Source: Amphibalanus amphitrite
Lineage: Eukaryota; Arthropoda; Thecostraca; Balanomorpha; Balanidae
Direction: 5' to 3'
Assembly: GCF_019059575.1 (NCBI RefSeq)
Contig: NW_024881965.1
Location: 434,001-498,000, forward strand
DNA length: 64,000 nucleotides
Shown here: positions 1 through 12,037 of the stretch, piece by piece
How positions within the stretch are numbered: the first letter of the stretch is position 1
How the letters are laid out: every line of letters starts with the position of its first letter
Notes under the pieces: model-generated
What the model saw: the letters and a program-made list of their open reading frames with translations, nothing else
Told to the model about the DNA's origin: nothing
Database searches by the model: none
Position numbers and translations under genes: made by a program

Positions 1-844
1 TACCTTATGAGGCAAACCTTGCGCATCTTTTGATAAAAGAAAATTTGACCGGGTCATGTCAGGTCACGGAGTTATGACGTCACAAAGGGAACAGCCTCCG
101 GCCGGATTTTCACAAACTGAGTGCCAACGCCCGAGGTTTCCTGCCGGTGGTACGGACATCGGTTGATGGATCGTGATGAAACTTCCCATGCATGTTGGGG
201 CAAGTATTGGCTATCATATGGTATAAGAAACTTGACCGGGTCAGGTCAGGTCACGGAGCTATGACGTCACAAGAGGAACAGCGTCCGGTACTATTTTTGA
301 AAAGCGCCCGAACCACTATTTTGCTAATTCTTGTCACCTCAATGGGAATATGCAGCAATATTAGCTTCTATAGGGAGCAAATGGACCTCCCAAATCCAAA
401 AATACAATCAGATTTCAAAAATTTAAATTTTGATTTTTTCGAATTTCTGCCGCCGACTGTGACCTTGCCGACTTCCGGCGCTCCCAACGCGCCATTTTTA
501 GAGCTAGGGAAACGAAATACATACCAAACGATAGAGAATTGATCAAGGAACACGATAGTGAAGGTTTCAAGTCGATATCTCCCACCGTTTTGCCGCAATC
601 GCCGCGGAAAGTTGAAAAAAAGTCTATTTTCCCGAAAATTTGACCTTTGACCGGTCAAAAGTAGGTCAAATGTTGACCTAGGACCAAAAAATATACCACC
701 AATCGCGAGATCTCGGCGAGAGCAATCCGTTGGTCTTTTCCGCTAAGCTCTACGACGCTCCGTTTTCAAACGCCAAGGGGGGGTCGCACCAACCCCCCCC
801 CCCTGCATGGGCGAAGGTGGCAGATCGCCGTTTACGGGCGAGGG
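1..844 (+). mobile_element. TTAA-flanked piggyBac-like MITE, family A, copy 1 (cut by window start)
   Basis: Matches 57330-58172 almost base for base and ends CGGGCGAGGG followed by TTAA (845-848). The left end is outside the window. No coding capacity; the short open frames in it (for example 192-542) recur in all copies and are not conserved as proteins. Confidence 0.88.
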
Positions 845-848
845 TTAA

Positions 849-3800
849 AAAGTAATGAGGTTTAGTGGCGTTAAAATGCAAATATATATGGTAAAATTAT
901 ATACCAGCATGACGAGCATTCTGGGACATTTTGATTTCATGCAGACACGATGCGAAGGAACGTCCATCGTGTATTTTACTTGTGCTTGAAGTTACCCCCT
1001 CTCTCACCGACACGAATCAGCCCGCCTGAGCACGTGTTGAACAGTACCATGGACTCCCATGCTCATTAGGCGGACTGAAAAGGCTCCTATCACCCATTTT
1101 CAGCTCTGCCAGATATTTCCAATGTTTTCTTGTTATATTTGCCATACCTGGGTCCAAAAACTAGAAGTCTAGAAAAGGCAGGTCGAGGATTTTGCTACTG
1201 GTGGCCCTGGTGGTGTCTGATTCGCTGTTTTTTGTTTCTCCCTGAAGACTGATTCTTCAGAGGTTGCACATACGCCAGATGGACCGTTTGAAGGTCATTT
1301 ATGACTACAAGCTTGTTCCTGCATTATTTAACGTCTTTCTGAGGTATCTCCTTGATGATCGTATGCTTCGAACTGCCTCAATGCTTCAAAATCATCGTTT
1401 TGTGTCGTTCCTTACTGAACGGCGGTGGACCATGAGTGCCCGATTGGTGGGACATTTTCAGGCTCCATTGGGGCCGAGGCCTTCGGTTAAAAGGGACAAA
1501 TCATGACACCATACAAAATGTCCCAGATTTATCTATCACGTGCGTCGTGCATTGCTTTTTTGCACAAGATTTTTCGATTTTGGGACCACCATTGACGTTT
1601 ACTTTTTAACAGTTAAAAAAAATCACCCTGTAGAAGGTCACTATACGAACGGTCAGCTAGCAACTGATCACCAGACGGGTCTTTCAGATAACCGGTATAT
1701 GATAGGTATAGCTTGTGACGGCTGTCAAGTATCGTGCTCAGTGTAAGCACTAAGCAGCTTACTCAAGTTGCTTACGTTGGCATAGTAACTCAGCTACAAC
1801 GCAAGCAAGTAACGTGCGGCCCTACATAGTATGGCTGGCTTTGTCAGCTCATGACAAATCCGTAACTTTATCGCGCTGTTTCATCTCGGACAGAAATACG
1901 AACGCCCCCCTCTATCCCGTCCTAATCCGATATACACTATGCAGAGCGGCGTCACGGCTCAGACGTTGTTTTCCGTCGCGTCAGTTAAAAATGGAGACGC
2001 CGCTCTCGGGCCAGGAATAGTTGAGATGAGTTTTATCGGTGCGCCGGACCTTCATTCTCGGTTGCCAGGGCGACGCGAGGTTATGCCGACGCTGGGTCTC
2101 AGTCGGAAAGGTCACACGCTGCTCCGGGAGGCTGACCCGGGTTATCCCATCACGGTGGCAGGCGGCGGTCGTGGCGCTGGGAGACACGTGTTCCGTGTGA
2201 GCGCCGAGACGGGCAAACAGACCGGAATTTGGACTGCTGAGTGATTGGAGCTGCTCGAGAGGGAGAGGAGGAGGTGGCCGCTCGGTGGGGAGGTGGCGTC
2301 TCAGGAGACGTGCGAGCGACCGGCCGGGGAGGGTCCGACGCGACGACAGGGGAATGGGGCCGAGTGCGGGTAGATAATTCCATTTTCCTATGCTAAGACG
2401 TCACGCTTTGAGAGTTCGTTGTTTGCAGGTCAAGGAGTTATCGCCCCGAAATCTTGCAACTGCTTGGTGCCACACCGGCTCGATAATGGATAGGTAAAAC
2501 TTTTTGGTCGTGACCAACTTTTAAATATCACGGGACGAACACGACAGCAAGTCTCTGTCTATTGTCCAACTGCACTCTGAGACGGTGGTGTTTGACCCAA
2601 TGAGCAAACTCGGGGAGCGCAACAAACTTTTGTCGGTAACTTTTCCGACTGCTGCACACGCCATAGTTCATGGTCAAGTCGCGCCTGGCGCCTGTGGCCT
2701 GTGGCCTGAACGGCCAGGCCGGGCAGCTGAGGGATGGTCTTCGAGTACTATATACCGGGCCGGCACCTACATATGCGAAAATGGAGCTACAACGGGCTAA
2801 GTGCTCACACTACAACACGGCATTTATATTCGATGCATATTTATTTTAGGCAGTCTGGCATCGTAGGTTGATTACCTAAATAACCCGGAATCTATGTAGC
2901 ATATTATTGGTTCGATTACGCACCCAGCCGCTCAAAATGCATCGCAATGTCACTTTATCAAGAAAACGTAGCTATGTACATCATGTCTCGTTACATCCAG
3001 AGAACTTCAACTCCCTAATTCTCTGCTTCAACTCTGACTGACTACAGATCCAAAGTCCTGCTTGTGAAAGGTTAGCAAGCATGCTCTTTATTCCAGGGAA
3101 TGTTGAATTAGGCTTTATTCTTGTCATGGTCGTTTTCTGAGTAGGTACCTAAATACGGAGACGGTGAGCATAACATGGGTAGGTACTTAATTTACGATTT
3201 TAAGAATCCCATGAACCTGCGTGAAAGTATACCCAACCTCTTGTTATCTTCGTAGTGGCGACAATGTCAGTCAGACCACGAACTGTCGCGGACGCAGGCG
3301 TTTTGCTATGTATCCTCAAAGTTTTTACTAAAAGTATTTATTTTGGTGTCGTTCTAATGGCAACAGACCACCACCAAAATGTACATTCTAAATAATGGCG
3401 CCTAAGCTTGAACGAGACGAGACAGAACGGCTCATTCACGTCTCGTTCGAGCTAAAGGGCGCCATTATCTGTAAGATAAAATGCCAAAATTCATTACTTT
3501 TGCACCGCTGAAGACGTTTAAAAAGCAACAAAATAACAGCATCGATCTCACTATTCTAGAGCCAGGTGTCGTGACGAGAGTGATGCTATTTAAATATTTA
3601 TATCGAACCATTTAATTACTGTGAGACGGTATCGTATGACCAGCCCACTAGTTGCATAAAAGGCTGATACTTCCGAGACGTTCAATGCATCGCATAATAT
3701 GAAAGGAACATATTTTATGCACCATGCATGGCGTAAAAAGATGATTTTGTATCATATTTAATGTTTTGATGCTGCTCAATTTATTGGCAAATACGGTGAT

Positions 3801-4204
3801 GAATATACGAGTAGGCTTGTGTCGCGGCGCGGGACGTGATTATATCCATCGCGATGCATCGAATAGCATCGCGATGCATCGAATCACATCGCGAAGAGAC
3901 GGTTGATAACAGCTCAAATTCGCTAAGTTTTACAGATCAAGTGGGAAAAGTTTGTTGGAGGTCAGTCGATGAAGGAGCCGCCCCGATGTGAGTATATGTG
4001 GTCCATATCGAGAGGGAACGTCGTTCCCTGCAGAGTTTCTACAGAATATCAGCACTGGGCCGCTGCCGGCCGGGTCGGTTGTCTCAGATGTCGCTCCTGT
4101 CGGTAGGTGCCGTTGGCCGTGCCACTACTCCGACGGGGTAGTGACTCTTTGTAGGCATGCATGAACGTTTTATGCATTACCCTGGTATGACCAAACACAC
4201 TGGC
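849..4204. other. Intergenic, no gene recognised
   Basis: Only short unconvincing open frames (such as 1264-1506 and 1939-2244) with no family resemblance I can see. Holds the inverted repeat at 3391-3470 and a 20-bp direct repeat of ATCGCGATGCATCGAAT near 3850-3890. Confidence 0.6.
3391..3470. repeat. Imperfect inverted repeat ATAATGGCGCC...GGCGCCATTAT
   Basis: Arms of about 32 bp (TTGAACGAGACG and CGTCTCGTTCGA inside, AATGGCGCC and GGCGCCATT outside) around a 6-12-nt centre. Could be a small palindromic element; no target duplication recognised. Confidence 0.75.
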
Positions 4205-6140
4205 GGATTCAGGGGGAGGGGGGGGGGCATTTGGGGCAAATACTCGGCTCCTCGGCCACGTAGCGACAAACGGTAAGTGGCATTCCAAAGAACGTCAAAA
4301 TTATAATGAAAGTAGATCATTCATTTTTGGGTCAGGTCAAAGGTCAGAGGTTATTTTTGGTCAAAAAGAGGTCAGAAATCACCAGAGGTCATTATTTTTC
4401 ATTGCAACATTTTTTTTTCGACAAATCGGCGCATAACTCGGCTCGGGAGCCAATACAGCTATAACGCAACGGAAAAGCACATTCGACAGCACTTTTGACG
4501 CTCTTTCTTGAATAGCTCTCAGATTTGACCTTATTATAAGATAAACGATTTAGCCTCCAAAGGGAAAATACTCCGAATGTAGCCGTTTTCATGGAAAATG
4601 TTTTTGTAGGTACCTACCTATTAACTTTCGACTCAAGAAAGGCACTACATTGCTTTTGTCAACATCGTGTTCCTCTCGTCGAGGCGCGTCGAATGAACCT
4701 CTAATTTTGACCTTAAAGGTCATTTTGAAAATTTGACCTAAGAACAAGGTCACAACCTAACCGGAAAAAATCATGCTGCACATCAGTCGATCTGTAGGGG
4801 AGAGTGGGGCACATTCGTGCAAAAAATGGATAAACCCATATATCTGTTCTTTGGTTAGTGCAATGGCAAAATTGTTGATTGTAGTATGGAAAGGAACTAT
4901 TGCAGATAGTTTTCCTCTTTAAAAGTTATCCTATAAAATTATTGCTTCCATTAGAAAAAATGACTTTTATTAACTCTGAACATTTGCACGAAACTGCCCC
5001 ACCTATGGGGCACATTCGTTCAAGAGATGTGGCACTTCCGTTCACCCGGCAAAATTCGAGAAATTACCGGGCATTACCAGAAATTTACCAAAGGAAATTG
5101 GCAGGGGGTCATTTCACTTGATTCCTTTCGACAAGAATGCATTGCACAACAAATGTAGAAAGAATGGGCTGGCCAACAAGAATGTGCCAACTGCCGGTCT
5201 CCGTGACCTCGCCAAGTTCGCGTGAATTGCTCGTCACGACGTCGCAAGCAGTCGAGACTGAGTCAGGCGAGCGTCATTAGAGAAACCTACTACAGATAAA
5301 GTCATAAATCGCAAAAACTAAAAAAATATGCACGAATGTGCCCCCAGGCAGTGCGTACACGAACCTGCCCCACAACGTTATTAGTAATATATTTCAAAAT
5401 TTCTTTTTGAAAAAATGACACTTTTTCAACAAACAAGTTTGCAGCAGTTCCGTGAATAGAGTGGGCTTCTTCACCCCCAATTTTGAAAAGCTGAACCACA
5501 TTTCCGAGTCAGGATCACGAAAATGGATGATATGAGAAAAGTTTGGAAAGCTCACGAATATTACAAATTTGCGTTTTTATCTAGCATGACAGCAGGTACA
5601 GTGTTGTCTTCTACGGTGAACGAAGGGCGGCAATGATAGACATATTTCCATAATTTACCTTGAGCTCGTGCAGTCACTCGTGTTCCCATAAAATGCTGAA
5701 AACGAATGTGCCCCATGCACGAATGTGCCCCACTCTCCCCTATCGTCGACTTGAATTGAACACATCTAAGGGGTTTTCATCGCTCTAGGATATCTCCATC
5801 AAAAGTTATTGTACCTAAAAAAAAAAATTGCCGGACCTTCATGACCTGAGATGACCTCAGGGACCTATGTAAGGAGGGGTTATCAATCGTTGAAAGTTTC
5901 AAATCGATCGTTCAGTGGGTGCAGCTACGGCGAGCATCCTAACTTTTTCTGAGGTGAGGTCACCTGACATTGCCTGATGACCTGACCTTGAGTGACCTGG
6001 GTTGGGTCTGAAATTTTCACAATATAAGTAGAAAAGATGCATGGACAGATGTGTCAAAAATCAAATGGCGGCTTTTAGAGATATCTGCGAGAAAGCGCGG
6101 GGGAGGGGAATTCAAACACCCTCCCTCCGCCCCAACGCAG
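4205..6140 (+). mobile_element. Family C-like MITE, copy 3, interrupted by a TA-flanked element
   Basis: Shares GGCCACGTAGCGACAAACGG and later blocks (GTCGATCTG, TCCGAGTT-like, GACCTCAGG) with the family C copies; bounded by G-rich and C-rich tracts. The TA-flanked element at 4797-5740 splits it. Exact ends are unclear. Confidence 0.5.
4797..5740. mobile_element. TA-flanked TIR element with GGGGAGAGTGGGG ends, copy 1
   Basis: Ends GGGGAGAGTGGGGCACATTC and the exact inverse, flanked by TA (4795-4796 and 5741-5742). 944 bp, no transposase. The phrase CACGAATGTGCCCC from its ends recurs inside. TA duplication suggests Tc1/mariner-type movement, but other TA-targeting families cannot be excluded. 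Confidence 0.8.
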
Positions 6141-6487
6141 ATAAAAAAACAGTCTACTGGACAGTGGACTCCTAATTTCTAAATTGGTTAGTGACTTCCT
6201 AATTTCCAATCAAGGATGTGGGGGCTGGGGCGGTTATTTGCTATTCGATGACCGCTGTCCGCTGGTGACCATCAAAGACCTATCGGCTCTCGATAATCAT
6301 TGATCTTTATTCTCACGGCGAACGGGCCTTTTTCATAACGTGGACGGCCGGCGATTGGCGATTGGCTTCTATGGCACTTAGAAACACCAAATTTACAGGG
6401 TAGATGGGTCCGTAGAAGATCTCACCCCTGTTCAAATTTGGTTGCTCAAGATTAATATTTAGGGTTTTTTTGGGGGGGGGGTATTAA

Positions 6488-7368
6488 CCCTCGCCGGCAC
6501 AGGCCATTTTGCGTGTTTCGACGGCACAGGGGGGGGGGGGGGGGTACGACCCCCCTCGCGTTTGGTCCCTGATTGAGCTAGAGCTTCGCGGAAAAAACGA
6601 GCGTGTTGCCCGTCACGAGAGAAAGCCGATGATATCCAATTTTAAGGTCTTAGGTCATCGGGTGATCTTCCAGGTCAGGTCAATGACCCGAAAATCGGGA
6701 AAATCGGGACCAGTTAGAAAGTCGTAAAGTGTGGCTGCTATGGGGTTTTCCGGGATGCTGATCACGAATATCGTGTTAATTTTGATCAGAGTCTTTAATT
6801 TTGATGTCTTTAAGCATATAGACCAGGTCGGGTCAGGTCAGGTCAGGTCAACCGGTAGGGGTCGTGACGGGTATTCGTAATACGTGTCAACCGCCTCTGA
6901 CAGGTTCGTAACATGTTACGAAGGCATTAAAACTACTTCGTAAATGTTCAAATGGTTGCTAAATTCGAAATCAGCTCCAAAAACTAGCCTGGAAACATGT
7001 AAAACTCGAAAAAGTGAACCGAGGTCACCAAAGGTCAATGACCTGACCTGATCTTCAGGTGACCTTGACATCCACCCTAATGCATGGGAACAACATCAAA
7101 TCACATGTTTGAACGTTTCAAACCACGAAAAGCTTGCAAACGCGCGGCTAATGCGAGCCGACATACGCCGAATCGCGATTCCGGCCAAACATGGTCTCGG
7201 AAAGTAGGTCACAGGTCAAAGGTCATTTGGGTCAGGGTCATGAAATTTTCAGGGTAGGTGTAAAATTGATCAATGCGAGGGTACTGAAAGTTTCGTTGCG
7301 ATCGGCCGCTTTTTACCGCGAGTTATTCGCAAAAAAACCTTAGGGGGCATCAACCGGCGAGGCGAGGG
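6488..7368 (+). mobile_element. TTAA-flanked MITE, family B, copy 1
   Basis: Starts CCCTCGCCGGCACAGG and ends GGCGAGGCGAGGG, with TTAA at 6484-6487 and 7369-7372. Shares its ends with family A but not its interior. Contains many GGTCA motifs, including four back to back at 6831-6850. Confidence 0.83.
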
Positions 7369-7432
7369 TTAATATAAAAATTTCGCTAAAACGGATCCAA
7401 AGTTTTTCGCTTATAACTTTCCATCAAGTTAA

Positions 7433-8608
7433 CCCGCGCCCCAGTGACGGTCTTAGCCAACTTCGCCCTAGTGGGGGGGGGGGGGGGGCATATGTTACCA
7501 CCCACCTCTAGCTCAAAAACTAAGAGGGCTAGAAAGACGCGGTAAAAAGCAGTCGATAGCTCTCAATGCGTACGTTTGAAAGTATTTCGGTAATTTTTCA
7601 CCTTAGAGCAATATTGTGGTCACCAGAGGTCATCAAAGGTCAAAATTTGCCAATTGTCATTATATTTTTCAGAAAACATGCCGCTATCTCAGGAACCATG
7701 GTAGCTAGAAAAACGCATGGAAGTACAAACGATAGCTTTTGAACTCTTCTTTTGAAAAGGTCATTATCAATATTGACCTCAGGTCAACGGTTTAGCCTCC
7801 AGAGGGCAAAAACTCCAAAAATAGCTGTTTTTACGAATTTTTTTTTCGACAATCACTTTCGACTACAAAAAGCCACGACATTTCTATTGCCAGAATCGTG
7901 TTCCCCTCGCCGAGACGCGTCGAATAAACTATAATTTGACATTGAAAGGTCAACTTGAAAATTTGACCTAAGGTCAAGGTCATGACCTTACCGGAAAAGG
8001 TCATGTTGCATATCAGTCGATGCGTCTCAACAAGACAAACACAATGAGACCATCCCCAGCGTTCTATCTCTTTCCAATCGCGAGTTATTGGCAAAAAACT
8101 GTTTGTAGCCTCAAGTGACCTCGGATGACCTGTCTAGAGGCTATCAGCAAAAATGACACCTTGGTCATCACGAGTGGACTAAATCATTGTGATTCTGAAA
8201 TATTTGGACTGTTCCGATGCGTACACACGGATCTAGAGGCATTTTCATTTTTCTCCATTGACTTGTAATGGAAAGGTCACGCCACTGACCTGACCTTAGG
8301 TCACGGATATAAAAAATCCGAGATATACAAATTGTAGGCGCCCATAACAGCATGCAATCCACCAAGTTTCAAACCTTTCTGACAAACACTGCAGGCTGGA
8401 CATGATTGCAATTTTTATTTAGGCTTGGTCAGTTAACTTGACCTGGTGACCTGACCTGACATGACCTGGGGTCAAAAATTTCACACATTGTCCGAAATTG
8501 ATGTACCAAAAGCTACCCCAAGCGGCGCGGCGCTACGCGCCGCGGTTTTTATTCACACGCAAAAAACGCGACAGGGTGGTAACATATGCCCCCCCACTGG
8601 GGCGAAGG
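7433..8608 (+). mobile_element. TTAA-flanked MITE, family C, copy 1
   Basis: TTAA at 7429-7432 and 8609-8612. Starts CCCGCGCCCCAGTG and ends CTGGGGCGAAGG. The interior matches 28805-30768 (for example GCCTCCAGAGGGCAAAAACT and CATATCAGTCGATG). Right terminus slightly decayed. Confidence 0.7.
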
Positions 8609-8786
8609 TTAAGATAGAGCAAAAAAAGAACACCAGTGAACTCAGCACGTCCGTGCGCAGCGAATGGTATACTTTGTTACCAGTTCAAGTGAACTTAAAA
8701 TAGGTATTCCTTATTTTTAAGTGAAGTTAAATTTATTAATTAAGTTCGAGTTATCCAAATTACATCATATCGTATATCATTCGATT

Positions 8787-9808
8787 CATGGGTGGAGAAT
8801 GTTTGAAAAAGTTACCCCGGCCGGCGACTGATAGTCGGAAAGACGACTAAGCTCACGTCGTTGTTGTCAACGATCATCATAAACAAACCCCTATTCTGAC
8901 CCATGGAAATGGAATAATGGACGTTGTGTTTGTTCAAGGGTGAGCGTTGTATCCGACATTGTAACATTCATAACATTGTTGGTGATGATTGAAAAGGCGA
9001 TTTTCTTTTAAGTGATTTTTTTTACTTAAACTTATGCAATTTCACAACATATTTAAACCATACCTATTATGAGTCATTATGAGTAAATGTTGCGTTTTCA
9101 GCTTTTTATTGTGTCTCAAAATAGCTACAAAAAGATGACAGCTCACCTCGTAGGAGCTTTACAGAGAAAATTGAACGTTCGAACCAAAGCACTAAAATGG
9201 GTCACTGACATCCAGGGACACAGTCTTTTTCAATGTTGGGTGGCTCAACCTCTATAAGACAAACAGGGAGTCTATCCAGGGATATCGACCGGTCCCGGTC
9301 TCGTAGCTCAATCGCTTGAGCGTTGGACTCCGCGTGGCGAGAGCACGCGTTCCGGTTACAACAGTCCAAGCTCGAAGCGTGACGGACGCTCGGTGTATGA
9401 GCATCCTGACGGCTACGCCCTGACGGTATGGTGGCGGTTTGTGGCAGGCCAGTCGAAGGCAGTGAGGTCAAGCAGTGGTTCTTAAAAAGTGCGCCGAAGG
9501 CGAAGGCGGGCCAAATTTTCGAAACTGAACACGATTTGAGAGCAATCTTGGCATTGGCAACCACACGCGGGTCCTAGGGCTCAACGCCACCGCATGGTAA
9601 GTTGAGTACCTAAATAGTGTAAATACCTTCCTGATTTGCAGTATTATGCCCATGGCAGTCAACATCCGAAAAACGACAGTTTTCTTTTCTCGTATGGCGA
9701 CAGCTTTTAGGATTTACAAGAGTGGAAAAGTTACCCCGGCCACGCCGGGGTAGGCTGAAAGTTACCCCGGCCACGGCCGGGGTGGCCGGGGCAAGTTCTC
9801 CACCCATG
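8787..9808. mobile_element. hAT-like non-autonomous element with 8-bp target duplication
   Basis: Starts CATGGGTGGAGAA and ends TTCTCCACCCATG; flanked by ATTCGATT at 8779-8786 and 9809-9816. 8-bp duplications with short TIRs starting CA fit hAT. Both ends also carry GTTACCCCGGCC blocks. No transposase frame seen. Confidence 0.8.
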
Positions 9809-9946
9809 ATTCGATTCGAATGATTACAAGGAACACAATGACACCATTTTCGAAGCTCTAGCCTCACTGTGTGCCACGTGTGGACAAACGTGACCTCCAG
9901 ATGACCTCAGGTCAGCCGAACTTGGAAAACCTAAATGTAAGTTATA

Positions 9947-11121
9947 GGGGAGAGTGGGGAAAGATGCCCAGGGTTTGACTATGTCATATATTATTCGAAA
10001 ATGACGATCGGAAAGCCAAAACTTGGAGTTTCAACGGAAGCCGACATCATTTTTCTCCAAAAATATCACACTTTCGTGCCTGAAATATGATAACTTTTTT
10101 GCTATTAAGCATTTTCCTGAAGAAGTGAAAGGGGGCATCTTACCCCACAGGGTGGAAAAGACGCCCCCTGGCGTTGGGTAAGATGCCCCCTGCACTATAA
10201 GTGACATAAATAGGCACGTGAATCGCCTGAACGAATCAGTAGTCCCTTCGAGCCTGCAGTAGACACCAAACGTCATCGTAAGGGCCCTCAAAAGTAGTCG
10301 TAAGGGGCTTCAGAGGTCATCGTTAGGGCCATCATAGTCCAGCGTGGCCAAACAAGCCTCCGTGGTGGCGTTCGGAGACCACTGTGGGGCCCTTATAGGT
10401 CTTCATGATGCTTGAGGGCCCTCGAGCCCATCGTGGGGACCTCAGATGCCAGCGCGGCCCGTGGAGCCAACGTGGGAGCCCTCAAAGGATGTCGTGAGGG
10501 GCCCTGGAACCAATAATGGGGCCCACAGAGGCCGTCGTGAGGGCTCTCAGAGTCAGATGCCGCCCAAAAAGTCGCTGTGTGGGCCGAGAGACCGGCATGG
10601 GGAGCACCCGACCGTACCGGACTCTCAATAGTCCCAGATCGGCTTTTGTCTCTCATCACAAGTATGTAATAAATGATTTGACGGGCTGCTTGAAGGACAG
10701 CCTACGGATTTAGGGGGGCGTCTTTCCCCATCAGGACAGGGGGCATCTTACCCCAAGGTACCGAAGTAACATTAAATCAGCACAATTTGTTAGCCATAAA
10801 ACTACACCCTGAAACAAACTGTTTGGGACACAGTACACGCATGTCCATGTATCACGACTATAGCAAGGGACGCAAAAATTATCTACCTTCTTTGATATTT
10901 ACAATGTTTTGACGCTAAAATATGTTTTGAAAGCAGCAAATAAAAAACATGCAATCACCAGCCAGCCGTTGCCCAACTGAACTTCGCAAATTTTTGTGCA
11001 GTTAACAAGGCAGGCTTCCGCTTTACGCTAAGAACATTAATTTCCAGGTTCGATTCTTTGTTTCCCCGCTAGAAGGGGTGGGGCGTCTTTCCCACCCTGG
11101 GCATCTTACCCCACTCTCCCC
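9947..11121. mobile_element. TA-flanked TIR element with GGGGAGAGTGGGG ends, copy 2
   Basis: Ends GGGGAGAGTGGGGAAAGATG and CATCTTACCCCACTCTCCCC, flanked by TA (9945-9946 and 11122-11123). 1175 bp. The inside repeats its own phrase GGGGGCATCTTACCCC several times and contains a minisatellite at 10270-10640. Only the outer 13 bp match copy 1. Confidence 0.8.
10270..10640. repeat. Degenerate minisatellite inside the 9947-11121 element
   Basis: Irregular units of about 25-30 bp around GGGCCCTCA and CGTCGTGAGG, 12 or more copies. Gives overlapping spurious open frames on both strands. Confidence 0.7.
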
Positions 11122-11639
11122 TACAACTCGGTGAGCTTAGCATATCCTGCCAGTCGAGTTGAATCAAATCGATCATCGATGAACAACTCTAAATTCCATA
11201 GACAAAATAGCGCATTTTCAGTGCCATTTTAACCATGTAACGGTTTTTGTGACATTGTGACCTGAACGGTGGCCACTGGAACACAAAACTCCCAGGTCAC
11301 ATGTCAAATGGCTACCCCAAGTTGTGTCTGAAATTTGGTGGCGCTAAGTCTAACGGTTCTTGCCAGGGGTGAAGAGCCAGGGGTGTCAGGAGCTAGGCTT
11401 GCTGGACGCCTGGGTACTTACCAACGATCCGAGACATGACTGACGTCCCTCAGGCCTCACTGCACTGGTGACTTATAGGGATGAAACCCCTGGTTCGCTC
11501 TCTGGAATGCCTAGGACAACAGAAATGTCCCCATCCCCCACCCCGCCTCACTCACTCTTCTTTCCGCCCACTTGCGTAACAGTAACCGCGTGCACCTGAT
11601 GCCCCCGAACTCCCCCCCCCCTAACCGGGCGACCTTCAC

Positions 11640-11986
11640 TTGGCACTTGGCGACGCATGCGCAGTGGGGCCCCTCTGACGTAAACAGCCGGTCAGCGGCG
11701 CGCGGCTCGCTCCGTCGGAGAGCACACCGATCGGCTGTGCTGCTGGGCGGACGTCGTCGCGCGCGAGGGGAAGGAAGTGAGCCACGGTGTGCGTGTTGAG
11801 GGTCGCGAGCGGCGCGGCTTGATCACGGGCTGTGAGGCAGAGGGTGAGATACCGCGCGCTCACCTGCGAGACTGCGCTGAGAAATCGGGTTGACAGGACG
11901 TCACGTGGGTCGTCTTCGCGGTGCGGCGTCCCGCGGTGATATTGTTGTTCCGGTTATATAATCCTACCGGGTGACCGCCGCTGGCG
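11640..11986 (+). promoter_or_regulatory. CpG-rich promoter region of Glut1
   Basis: GC- and CpG-dense stretch just upstream of the first coding exon; the CpG richness continues to about 12180. It contains CGCATGCGCA at 11654-11663, which resembles an NRF1 site, and GACGTCACGTG around 11897-11907, a CRE half-site joined to an E-box. TATATAA at 11955-11961 is only 26 bp from the ATG, so it is an unlikely core element unless the 5' UTR is almost absent. Promoter function is inferred from composition and position; no transcription start site can be read directly. Confidence 0.5.
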
Positions 11987-12037
11987 ATGAAGATGGCCTC
12001 CGACGACGAGCCGGCTGTGCCGCCGCCTCCCAAACAG
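11987..12037 (+). CDS. Glut1: Glut1 coding exon 1
   Basis: Seventeen codons from ATG to CAG, followed by the donor GTATGT, phase 0. It encodes an acidic then proline-rich cytosolic N-terminus ([13 protein letters not shown]). A 5.3-kb intron follows. Confidence 0.85.

Noticed and set aside
1264-1506. 80-codon open frame on plus
   Set aside because: No recognisable family, no splice signals tying it to neighbours, length expected by chance.
9296-9372. tRNA-like string with an A-box resembling TAGCTCAATCGCTTGAGCG
   Set aside because: No matching B-box (GGTTCRANNCC) or acceptor stem could be found; lies inside a hAT-like element.
11955-11961. TATATAA as the Glut1 TATA box
   Set aside because: Only 26 bp from the start codon, leaving no room for a 5' UTR; a CpG-type promoter is more likely.
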